Assembly (NCBI GenBank): GCA_910577665.1
Contig: CAJTOJ010000049.1
Location: 1 to 18,447 of the forward strand
Source: an uncultured Acetatifactor sp.
Lineage (GTDB): Bacteria; Bacillota; Clostridia; Lachnospirales; Lachnospiraceae
Length of the DNA stretch: 18,447 nt
Direction of reading: 5' to 3'
Shown: positions 1 to 7,443 of the stretch, piece after piece
How positions within the stretch are numbered: the stretch's first letter is position 1
Layout: each line of letters opens with the position of its first letter
Position numbers and translations under genes: made by a program
Notes under the pieces: model-generated
Database searches by the model: none
Seen by the model: only the letters and a program-made list of their open reading frames with translations
What the model was told of the DNA's origin: nothing

Positions 1-81
1 GACGCTTCCCGGGAAGGTTCTGGATGGTGTGTGTGGACTGGGGATGGTTCTGTGTTCGGTTTTGAGGGTACAAAAAAAAGC

Positions 82-109
82 AAAAGAGCAGGTAATCTGT
101 TCTTTTTTT
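82..109 (+). terminator. Possible intrinsic terminator of an upstream gene
   Basis: An AT-rich hairpin has arms at 82-91 and 97-106, ten pairs including one G-U, with a GTAAT loop, and runs into a T tract ending at 109. Only about three G-C pairs support it, so it is weak. It would end transcription entering from the left edge. The rest of 1-187 shows no coding sequence that I can support. Confidence 0.4.
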
Positions 110-187
110 GTATGTAAAATGCAGACACAGATTCAAATATTAAATATGGATTGGTATGTGTGCCCAGGCGTATAAGGGGGGGTATGA

Positions 188-871
188 ATGAACATTCTGC
201 TGTTGGAGGACAATGAAGCGATTATTATGGGCCTGGAGTATCTGCTGGTTCAAGAGGGATACCATGTGAGTACAGCCAGAAGTATTCAGGAAGGGAAAAG
301 GTGGATCCAGGAGAGGGAATTTGACCTGGCTCTTCTGGATATCATGTTGCCAGATGGGGATGGATTTGCGTTCTGTAAACTGGTCAAGGACATGGAGCAC
401 ACGGCAGTGATTTTCCTGACGGCCAAGGAGGAAGAAGGAGATGTGGTCAAAGGGCTGGATCTGGGAGCAGATGATTATATTGTGAAACCTTTCCGCAACA
501 GGGAACTTCTCTCCAGGATCAAAAGTGTGCTGCGCAGGGCCGGTAAGGTGTCCGCAAGGCTGCATTATGGGGATATTGTCCTGGATCTGGACACCAGAAA
601 AGTGACCAGGGCAGGAAGAGAAATCGTTTTGACGCGGCTGGAGTACAAGATATTTTCTTCCATGATGTCTTATCCCGGAAAGCTTTTCACCAGAGAGGAA
701 ATTTTAAGCGGTATCTGGGATATATCTGGCAATTTTGTAAATGACAATACCTTGAGTGTGACCATGAAACGTATCCGGGAAAAGCTGGGAGATCCGGAGG
801 GCCAGGTGATCCGGACGGTAAGGGGTATGGGGTATCGGATTGAGAAGATTGGAAAGGAAAGCCAGTTATGA
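188..871 (+). CDS. OmpR/PhoB-family response regulator
   Basis: Cytoplasmic two-component regulator of 227 residues, the usual length for the family. The receiver domain spans about residues 1-115: acidic pocket E7/D8, phosphoacceptor D51 in LLDIMLPDGDG, T78 in FLTAK, and K100 in VKPF. A winged-helix DNA-binding domain covers about 126-219 and ends in the typical RTVRGMGYRIEK wing. The ATG follows a G-rich Shine-Dalgarno (AAGGGGGGG at 173-181). The stop overlaps the kinase start as ATGA, so the two are translationally coupled and the kinase is its cognate partner. Likely targets are the ABC transporter genes just downstream; this is inferred from gene order, and no operator was recognised. 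Confidence 0.93.
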   Translation: MNILLLEDNEAIIMGLEYLLVQEGYHVSTARSIQEGKRWIQEREFDLALLDIMLPDGDGFAFCKLVKDMEHTAVIFLTAKEEEGDVVKGLDLGADDYIVKPFRNRELLSRIKSVLRRAGKVSARLHYGDIVLDLDTRKVTRAGREIVLTRLEYKIFSSMMSYPGKLFTREEILSGIWDISGNFVNDNTLSVTMKRIREKLGDPEGQVIRTVRGMGYRIEKIGKESQL

Positions 872-2130
872 AACGGGACAGAAAAAAAGAAGGGACTATA
901 TGGAGGGGGGTACAGTGGAGCCGTGAGATAAAGAGGTTTCTTGGAGGGTTGTTGCTGGTTGGCCTTGTGGGAATCGTATTGTGTAATCTACTGGCAGACG
1001 TATACCGAAAGCGGGAGACTGAAAAATTCGGGCTGGCAGTGGCTTCCATGGTGGGGAGTGTCAAAGCTGAATATCCCTCCGTGTCAGAAGAGGAAGTGCT
1101 GCAGGTGCTGAATGATGGAAGCTATGTGGACTCTGGCAGAAGCATCCTGGAGAAATATGGTGTGTTTCTGGAGGATGGTTTTCTGGGCTGGCAGAAGGAC
1201 ATGCAGCGTTTCCAGGTGGAACTCAGCCTGCTTCTTGCAGGAGTCCTGCTGGTATTTGCAGGAGCAATGATCGTTTATCTGAGAAGGAGGCAGCAAAGGA
1301 TCAACACTTTCTGTGGTTATATAAATGCCCTTAGCAGGGGAAATGATACCTTGGATATAGAGGATAACTGGGAAGATGAGTTAAGTGGTTTGAAAAATGA
1401 GCTGTATAAGCTCACTGTTTTTTTTAGGGAACAGGCCCTGTGTGCAGAGCAAAATAAAAAGGCCCTGTCGGAGGCTGTGGCAGATATCTCCCATCAGATA
1501 AAAACCCCGTTGACTTCTGTGACGGTCCTGGTGGATAACCTTCTGGATCATCCAGACATGGATCTGGAGACCCGTCATCGTTTTCTGCGGGAAACAGGTG
1601 TACAGCTTGCCGGGGTGAACTGGCTGGTAGCCACCCTCTTGAAGCTTTCCAGGCTGGATGCGGGTGTGGTGGAGATGGAGAAGAAGGAGGTATTTCTATT
1701 ACCCCTGGCAGAGGAGGTGGCGAAGAAGCTGGAATTGTCTGCGGAGTTGAGAGAAGTGGAGCTTCTGGTGAACCTTCCCGTAAATCTGCGGATCCAGGGA
1801 GATTTTCAGTGGCTGTCAGAAGCATTGCTGAATATCGTGAAAAATGCAGTGGAACACAGTCATGAGGGAGGAAGGATACGCATAGATGGTGAAGACAATG
1901 AGGTGTATACGCTGGTGACGGTGGCAGACAATGGGGAAGGAATCAGCCCGGAAGACCAGAAACATATGTTTGAGCGTTTTTACAGGGGGAAAGGATCCAG
2001 GGCAGACAGTGTGGGAATCGGACTGCATCTGTCCAAAGAAATCATTGAGAGACACGATGGATATGTGACTGTGGAATCCCGCAGTGGCGGAGGAACCGTT
2101 TTTTTCCTGAAATTTCTGAAATGTCACTGA
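868..2130 (+). CDS. Membrane sensor histidine kinase
   Basis: Sensor kinase of 420 residues. Two membrane segments (about 24-44 and 119-137) flank an extracytoplasmic region of about 75 residues, and a cytoplasmic linker follows. The dimerisation/phosphotransfer motif is DISHQIKTPL with phosphorylatable H209. The ATPase domain shows the N box (NIVKNAVEH, 322-330), G1 box (DNGEGI, 354-359), F box (FERFYRG) and G2 box (GIGLHLSK, 383-390), so it should be catalytically complete. It overlaps the response regulator by 4 bp. The sensory domain is larger than the near-absent loop of BceS-type kinases, so direct ligand sensing is possible. What it senses cannot be read from sequence. Confidence 0.93.
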   Translation: MKRDRKKEGTIWRGVQWSREIKRFLGGLLLVGLVGIVLCNLLADVYRKRETEKFGLAVASMVGSVKAEYPSVSEEEVLQVLNDGSYVDSGRSILEKYGVFLEDGFLGWQKDMQRFQVELSLLLAGVLLVFAGAMIVYLRRRQQRINTFCGYINALSRGNDTLDIEDNWEDELSGLKNELYKLTVFFREQALCAEQNKKALSEAVADISHQIKTPLTSVTVLVDNLLDHPDMDLETRHRFLRETGVQLAGVNWLVATLLKLSRLDAGVVEMEKKEVFLLPLAEEVAKKLELSAELREVELLVNLPVNLRIQGDFQWLSEALLNIVKNAVEHSHEGGRIRIDGEDNEVYTLVTVADNGEGISPEDQKHMFERFYRGKGSRADSVGIGLHLSKEIIERHDGYVTVESRSGGGTVFFLKFLKCH

Positions 2131-2240
2131 AAAGTCATTTTCTTCTTTTAAAATGCGAGTAGAAATGAAAAAGGAAATGTCAGCTGGGAATGACAGGAAA
2201 AGCAGAACGATTCCCTGGCAGGCAGATGGGAAGAGATGAT

Positions 2241-2930
2241 ATGGAAATATTGAGTACGGAGCATTTGTGCAGAGTTTATGGAAAAGGGGACCAACAGATT
2301 GTAGCAGTGGATGATGTGAGCCTTTCTGTGGAGAAAGGGGAGTTCGTGGCCGTGATAGGAAGCTCTGGCAGCGGGAAATCTACGCTTCTGCACATGATCG
2401 GCGGTGTGGACAGACCTACATCAGGTAAGGTGCTGGTGGAGGGCCAGGATATCTATCAGATGAAGGATGACCAGCTTGCGGTATTCCGCAGGAGACAGGT
2501 GGGACTGATCTATCAGTTTTATAATCTGATTCCTGTGCTGGATGTGGAAGAGAATATGACTCTGCCCTGTGAACTGGACGGACAGAAGGTGGATATGGAA
2601 TATGTCAGGGAACTGGCACAGACCCTGGGACTGGATCGGCATATGAGCCACCTGCCTAATGAATTGTCTGGCGGTCAACAACAGCGTGTAGCCATCGGCA
2701 GGGCGCTGGTCACCAGGCCGGCCATCCTTCTGGCTGACGAGCCTACAGGGAACCTGGATACCCGCTCCAGCAGGGAAATCATGGAACTTCTGAAGCTGTC
2801 CAACCGCAGGTATAAACAGACCATTGTGATGATTACGCACAACCTGGAACTGGCCAAGCAGGCAGACAGGGTACTGACCATTGTGGATGGGAGGCTTTGC
2901 CTGGGCGATGAAGGGGGGGAGTGGCTGTGA
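2241..2930 (+). CDS. ABC transporter ATP-binding protein (LolD/MacB/BceA-like)
   Basis: ATPase subunit of an ABC transporter, 229 residues from the chosen start. Walker A is GSSGSGKST (40-48), the Q loop has Q92 in YQFYNL, the signature is LSGGQQQRV (142-150), Walker B is ILLADEPTG (162-170), and the switch histidine is H200 in ITHN. This pattern is typical of ATPases paired with FtsX-type permeases. An in-frame ATG at 2190 would add 17 residues with no family similarity. The ATG at 2241 has GGGAAGAG shortly upstream and begins right at the conserved MEILSTEHL start, so I prefer it. The end overlaps the permease gene by 4 bp (GTGA), indicating a tightly coupled pair. Confidence 0.9.
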   Translation: MEILSTEHLCRVYGKGDQQIVAVDDVSLSVEKGEFVAVIGSSGSGKSTLLHMIGGVDRPTSGKVLVEGQDIYQMKDDQLAVFRRRQVGLIYQFYNLIPVLDVEENMTLPCELDGQKVDMEYVRELAQTLGLDRHMSHLPNELSGGQQQRVAIGRALVTRPAILLADEPTGNLDTRSSREIMELLKLSNRRYKQTIVMITHNLELAKQADRVLTIVDGRLCLGDEGGEWL

Positions 2931-5488
2931 ATGTATTGCAGAAATGCTGTTACCGTTCCCTGAAGGAGAACAGGAAGCGTACCGCAGTCACCATAGTGGG
3001 GATTGTGCTGGCAACGTCCCTAATCACGGCGGTAGCCTGTATGGCCGCCAGCTTCCGGGCCAGTATGACACAGCACGCCAGACAGGAGACAGGGGATTTT
3101 CACTATCTGTTCTCCGGGGTGGTCAGGGAAAACCTAAAATATTTTCAGAATAACCAGAACATAGAACGTCTGGGAATTGAAAAGAAAGTAGGATATGCAC
3201 TGCTGACAGGATGCCAGAATCCGGACAAACCGTATCTATATATCCGGGCCTTGGATGATAACTGCCTGGAGATGTTCTCTCTGAAGCTCTGTGAGGGGCG
3301 TCTGCCAGAGAACGAGACAGAGCTTCTGATGAGCAGGCACATTCGAAGCAATGGGGGTGTGGATCTGAAGGTAGGGGATGTGCTGACCCTTCCGGTAGGG
3401 TCCAGGATAGCGGATGGCAATGTACTGGCTCAGAATACCCCCTATGTGGAAGGGCAAGAGTATCTGGACACAGAATGGGTGAAGACCTATACCATTGTGG
3501 GAATGGTGGAACGTCCCAGCTATCAGGTTGAGGACAGAGAAGCGCCCGGATATTCTGTTTTCACGAAAATAGCTGATATGCAGGTGGGGGAAGAACTGGA
3601 TATCTATGTCTCTTATACCAGGAGGGCATTGAAACAGCCGGACAGGGTGACGGCTGGTCTGCTGGGAATTTCCCTGGAGGAATATAACCGGTATGAGGCC
3701 GGGCAATCCCGGTTACAGGGAGCCACAGCCATATCCGTACTGAAAAACCACCGGCTGCTCAGATGGGAAAACCTGCAGTTTTCCTCTACCACCATGAACA
3801 TGCTTTACAGTATGGCGGCCATTGCCATTCTCCTTATCCTGGTGACAAGTGTGTTCTGTATCCGCAACAGCTTTGTGATTTCCCTAACAGAAAAGATGCG
3901 GCTCTACGGCAGGTTGGCATCGGTGGGAACCACTTCCAGGCAGCAGAGGAAGATTGTTTATTATGAGGCAATGCTTCTGGGGCTGGCAGGGATTCCGCTG
4001 GGGGTGTTGTGTGGTGTATTTGCTACGTTTTTACTGACCCGGATTGTAGGGGGTATGATGGAGGGATCGTTCGGTTTCAGTCTGCGTTTCTCCTTTTCCC
4101 TGTGGGCTGTGTTTCTGGGAGTCATTCTCTCCATGGCTACCGTGTTTTTCTCAGCCTATGGTTCTGCACGGCGTGCGGCCATGGTTTCTCCCTTAAGTGC
4201 CATCCGGGCGAATGATATGATCCGGAAGCAGTCATACAGATGTCCCCGGTGGGTAGGCAGGATATTCGGGATAGGGGGGAAGATTGCCTATAAGAGTCTG
4301 AGACGGGCCAGGGTACGGTACCGTACAACGGTGGTGTCCATTGTGGTCAGTGTGGCAATATTTATCGCGGTGTCTGGATTTATCCAACTGGGATTCCTGG
4401 CTGGCAATGTGTACCAGGAGAACACGCCGTATCCCCTGGCCATTATCATAGAGGACGAAGACTGGAGGGAGAAGGCAGGTCGCATAGCCGCCCTGGACGG
4501 CATCCAGGAGATAGAAGTGAGAAGAACGGTTCTCATGACAGTAGACCGGGACAGTATTCCTTTCACGCAGGAATACCGGGAGAGATTTGTGGGCTGGGAG
4601 GATGAAGAAGGGGACCAGATTGTTCTTGTAAACTCCCTTGGGGATGCAGGGTATGCCGACTATCTGAAGCGTGCAGGGATCAAGCAGGAGGAGGCTGCTG
4701 ATAAGGCTATTCTCGTGAATCGTTTTGAAGAGGAGTATGTGCTTGGCGGGAAGAAATATGTCACCACAGGAAAGATCACAGACTATCAGGCAGGGGATAG
4801 GATTGTGGATAAGGAATCAGGAATAGGGCTGGAGATCCTGGCACTGAGTCCGGAACTTCCCATGTATATGGGCAAGGGTTCCTACAACAATGTGATGCTG
4901 ATTGTCAGTGATGCCTGGATGGATGCCCAAAAATCCCTTTCCAGGTTTGATAATGTGGTTCTGTATATACAATGTGAGAATGCTGCCGCCATCGAGGAAA
5001 CCGTTCACCGGGATATGGGGCTTCTGCGGTATGCGGTGAGCAACTATGAGACCCAGTACCAGTCGGAGCGCAACACCCTTATTGTTGTGGCAGTGTTTCT
5101 GTATGGTTTTATTGTTGTGGTATCCTTAATAGGCATAACGAATATATTCAATACCGTTACGACCAACATGGAGCTTCGGGCGCCGGAATTTGCAGTGCTT
5201 AAGTCTGTTGGTATGACAGGAAGGCAGTTTAAGAGAATGATCTGGCTGGAAGGATTGTTCTATGGTGGAAAAGCACTGCTGATCGGTATTCCACTGGGCC
5301 TGCTTTTGTCCTACTGGTTCCATATAGCCATGGGAACGGGGATTGTAGTGGATTACCAGCCTCCTGTCTGGGCGGTGCTGGTAGCAACGGCTGCGGTATT
5401 TCTACTGCTGGCAGGGATCATGCAGTATTCTATGGGGAAAGTGAAACGCCGTAATCTGATTGAAACGATTCAAAATGAAAATATTTAG
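2927..5488 (+). CDS. ABC transporter permease with two FtsX-like domains
   Basis: Large membrane permease partnering the ATPase just upstream. Numbered from the GTG at 2921 it has 855 residues. I count eight membrane segments at about 23-45, 294-314, 349-375, 393-413, 470-492, 719-746, 776-802 and 815-838. This is a duplicated plan of one helix, a long outer domain and three helices, done twice. Each helix triplet looks like an FtsX domain. Start choice: GGAG at 2918-2921 sits 5 nt before the GTG at 2927, which also makes a GTGA overlap with the ATPase stop, whereas the GTG at 2921 has no room for a ribosome binding site. With the two-component genes this suggests export of, or defence against, an envelope-active compound. 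The substrate is unknown. Confidence 0.88.
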   Translation: MNVLQKCCYRSLKENRKRTAVTIVGIVLATSLITAVACMAASFRASMTQHARQETGDFHYLFSGVVRENLKYFQNNQNIERLGIEKKVGYALLTGCQNPDKPYLYIRALDDNCLEMFSLKLCEGRLPENETELLMSRHIRSNGGVDLKVGDVLTLPVGSRIADGNVLAQNTPYVEGQEYLDTEWVKTYTIVGMVERPSYQVEDREAPGYSVFTKIADMQVGEELDIYVSYTRRALKQPDRVTAGLLGISLEEYNRYEAGQSRLQGATAISVLKNHRLLRWENLQFSSTTMNMLYSMAAIAILLILVTSVFCIRNSFVISLTEKMRLYGRLASVGTTSRQQRKIVYYEAMLLGLAGIPLGVLCGVFATFLLTRIVGGMMEGSFGFSLRFSFSLWAVFLGVILSMATVFFSAYGSARRAAMVSPLSAIRANDMIRKQSYRCPRWVGRIFGIGGKIAYKSLRRARVRYRTTVVSIVVSVAIFIAVSGFIQLGFLAGNVYQENTPYPLAIIIEDEDWREKAGRIAALDGIQEIEVRRTVLMTVDRDSIPFTQEYRERFVGWEDEEGDQIVLVNSLGDAGYADYLKRAGIKQEEAADKAILVNRFEEEYVLGGKKYVTTGKITDYQAGDRIVDKESGIGLEILALSPELPMYMGKGSYNNVMLIVSDAWMDAQKSLSRFDNVVLYIQCENAAAIEETVHRDMGLLRYAVSNYETQYQSERNTLIVVAVFLYGFIVVVSLIGITNIFNTVTTNMELRAPEFAVLKSVGMTGRQFKRMIWLEGLFYGGKALLIGIPLGLLLSYWFHIAMGTGIVVDYQPPVWAVLVATAAVFLLLAGIMQYSMGKVKRRNLIETIQNENI

Positions 5489-5517
5489 AGAAAATAGTTT
5501 CATTTTCAGGGTAATCA

Positions 5518-5526
5518 TGGTATAAT
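5518..5526 (+). promoter_or_regulatory. Extended -10 promoter for cheV
   Basis: TG at 5518-5519 followed by one base and a perfect TATAAT at 5521-5526 forms an extended -10 element. The hexamer 17 bp upstream (TTTCAT, 5498-5503) is a poor -35, as is common when the -10 is extended. Transcription would start near 5533, giving a leader of about 70 nt before cheV. Confidence 0.6.
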
Positions 5527-5544
5527 GTCTACATTCGGGGCATG

Positions 5545-5575
5545 GGCGGCCCTGGCAGCCGCCTGCCACATTTTT
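5545..5575 (+). promoter_or_regulatory. Two overlapping hairpins in the cheV leader, one terminator-like
   Basis: Hairpin A pairs GGCGGC (5545-5550) with GCCGCC (5558-5563). Hairpin B pairs TGGCAG (5553-5558) with CTGCCA (5563-5568) and is followed by CA and five T residues (5571-5575), like an intrinsic terminator. The two share bases and cannot form together. B may end read-through from the ABC operon, or the pair may act as an attenuator for cheV; the sequence alone does not decide. Confidence 0.4.
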
Positions 5576-5601
5576 AATCCACAAGATAATGAGGTGAAAA
5601 G

Positions 5602-6516
5602 ATGGAGACAAAAATATTACTGGAAAATGGAACCAATGAGTTAGAGATTCTGGAATTTATCCTGGGTAATAATTCTTATGGCATCAATGTGGCGAAGATA
5701 AGGGAGATTATTCCTTACCAGCAGGTGACACCAGTTCCCAATTCTCATCCCAGTATCGAAGGGATTTTTATGCCCAGAGACACGATGATCACGGCCATTG
5801 ATTTGATGAACTGTCTGGGCCGGGGAGAGTCGAAGCCCAACGGACTTTTCATTATAACGAATTTTAATAAGCTGGATATTGCGTTTCATGTGGATAATGT
5901 TCTGGGAATCCACAGGGTATCCTGGCGTGATATCATCAAGCCGGATGCCACCATTTCCACCACGGAGGACAGTGTGTCCACGGGTATCATCAAAAAAGAT
6001 AACAAGCTGATTATCATTCTTGACTTTGAGAAGATTGTGTGCGACATCAATCCTGAGACGGGACTGAAGATCTCCGAGATTACGGAGCTGGGTGAGAGGA
6101 GAAGGAACAGTGTACCGATTCTGATCGCGGAAGACTCCCCTCTGCTGAACAAACTGATTGTGGATTCCTTGAAGCGTGCAGGATACGATAATCTGATCCA
6201 TACAGAGAATGGGCAGCAGGCTTACGATGTGATCCGCCAGTGTAAGGCGGATGGTTCCCTGAAGGATCATGTGCGGGTGATCATCACAGATATTGAGATG
6301 CCAGAGATGGATGGGCACAGGCTGACCAAGCTGGTGAAGACAGACGAGGCTACAGCAGATATTCCGATTATTATCTTCTCATCCCTGGTGAATGACGAGA
6401 TGAAGAGAAAGGGCGAGTCACTTGGGGCGGACGCCCAGCTATCCAAGCCTGAGATCGGCAATCTGGTCAAGATCGTTGACCGGCTTGTAGATGAAAGACA
6501 TTTGAGTAATGATTGA
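5602..6516 (+). CDS. cheV: Chemotaxis protein CheV (CheW-receiver fusion)
   Basis: Cytoplasmic chemotaxis coupling protein of 304 residues, the normal CheV length. An N-terminal CheW-like domain (about 10-150) would link chemoreceptors to the CheA kinase. A C-terminal receiver domain (about 172-298) has acidic residues E177/D178 in LIAEDSP, phosphoacceptor D230 in IITDIEMPEMDG, and K282 in SKPE. Phosphorylation by CheA is known in the family to serve adaptation. GAGGTG precedes the ATG. It is transcribed alone, between its own promoter and a strong terminator, with no other chemotaxis gene in the window. This implies a motile relative or host, but flagellar genes are not visible here. Confidence 0.93.
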   Translation: METKILLENGTNELEILEFILGNNSYGINVAKIREIIPYQQVTPVPNSHPSIEGIFMPRDTMITAIDLMNCLGRGESKPNGLFIITNFNKLDIAFHVDNVLGIHRVSWRDIIKPDATISTTEDSVSTGIIKKDNKLIIILDFEKIVCDINPETGLKISEITELGERRRNSVPILIAEDSPLLNKLIVDSLKRAGYDNLIHTENGQQAYDVIRQCKADGSLKDHVRVIITDIEMPEMDGHRLTKLVKTDEATADIPIIIFSSLVNDEMKRKGESLGADAQLSKPEIGNLVKIVDRLVDERHLSND

Positions 6517-6535
6517 GGATGGATTAGGTTGTATG

Positions 6536-6564
6536 AAAGGCTGGGAGAGACTCCCAGCCTTTTT
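6536..6564 (+). terminator. Intrinsic terminator after cheV
   Basis: A perfect 12-bp stem (AAAGGCTGGGAG at 6536-6547 with its complement at 6551-6562) closes a 3-nt loop. The 3' arm runs into a T tract (6560-6564). It is strong and separates cheV from the next gene. Confidence 0.92.
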
Positions 6565-6596
6565 GAGACAAAAGGAAAGGCGGACAGGAAGTAGCC

Positions 6597-7388
6597 ATGG
6601 AAAAAGGAGGCATATGGAAGGAACTGGCAGAGTCCGAGATGGTGCTGGTAGGTCTTGGAGAGGAATGGAATGAGACCAGGTACCTGGGCAGGGATCAGAT
6701 ATATGTGCGCGGCAGGCAGTGGCTGGAGGCTGAGGGCCACAGCTGGCTGGTTCCTGCCTGGATGGAATATTGTCTGGAGGATCCGGTTAAGGACGGCTTG
6801 AAGGAAGCAAGGGACAAACTGATCCGCTGCCTGGAGGGCAAGAACTATTTTGTGGTATCTGTTTCCACACATACAGCAGTTGCCAGGGGAGCCTGGCGGG
6901 AAGGCAGATTTGTGGCACCCTGCGGTACAGCCTGGAAGAAACAATGCCGGAATACCTGTAATAAGGGACCAGTCCCGGTGACAGAGGAGGACTGGCAGTC
7001 TTTGAGGCGGCTGTTCGATGGCCTTAGCCAGGGAACAATGTTCCAGGCGGAGGAAAACGGGCTCGGATGTTGTGCGGATTGCGGGACACCCTATGTGCTG
7101 AACACGGTCTACGCAACGGATTATGACGAAAGAGGATATCAGGATAGCTGGCAGCAGTATACCAAATGGCTACAGGGAACCATGAACCGCAGGCTCCTGG
7201 TCCTGGAACTTGGAGTGGGGATGCAGTTCCCCTCCGTTATCCGGTGGCCCTTTGAAAAGATTGCATTTTATAACCAGAAAGCAGGATTTTACCGGGTTAA
7301 CGGACATCTGTACCAGCTGACCAAGGAGCTGGCTGGAAAAGGCTGTGGAATTTCCCAGAATGCAATTGATTGGCTGCGCTGCATGTGA
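6597..7388 (+). CDS. Putative degenerate Sir2-like NAD-binding protein
   Basis: A 263-residue soluble protein. I tentatively place it in the sirtuin fold. VLVGLGEEW (16-24) sits where sirtuins have the glycine-rich NAD loop. YFVVSVSTHTAVARGA (84-99) resembles the strand that precedes the catalytic region. Cysteines C117, C121, C159 and C162 could bind zinc. LVLELGVGMQFPSVIRWPF (201-219) resembles the late GTSxxVxP segment, followed by FYRVN, where an Asn contacting NAD is expected. The classic catalytic HG motif is missing, so deacetylase activity is doubtful. AGGAAG precedes the ATG by 5 nt. It follows the cheV terminator and lies 55 bp before the lysine-rich membrane protein, probably in one transcript. 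The family assignment is from memory of motifs only. Confidence 0.55.
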   Translation: MEKGGIWKELAESEMVLVGLGEEWNETRYLGRDQIYVRGRQWLEAEGHSWLVPAWMEYCLEDPVKDGLKEARDKLIRCLEGKNYFVVSVSTHTAVARGAWREGRFVAPCGTAWKKQCRNTCNKGPVPVTEEDWQSLRRLFDGLSQGTMFQAEENGLGCCADCGTPYVLNTVYATDYDERGYQDSWQQYTKWLQGTMNRRLLVLELGVGMQFPSVIRWPFEKIAFYNQKAGFYRVNGHLYQLTKELAGKGCGISQNAIDWLRCM

Positions 7389-7443
7389 TAAACTAGACTA
7401 GGCTATGTGCCGGTCAATGTATAGAGAAAGTTGAGGAGATAGT

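Noticed and set aside
5641..6318. A 225-codon minus-strand frame antisense to cheV
   Set aside because: CheV is unmistakable with an intact CheW and receiver domain; the antisense frame has no recognisable domain.
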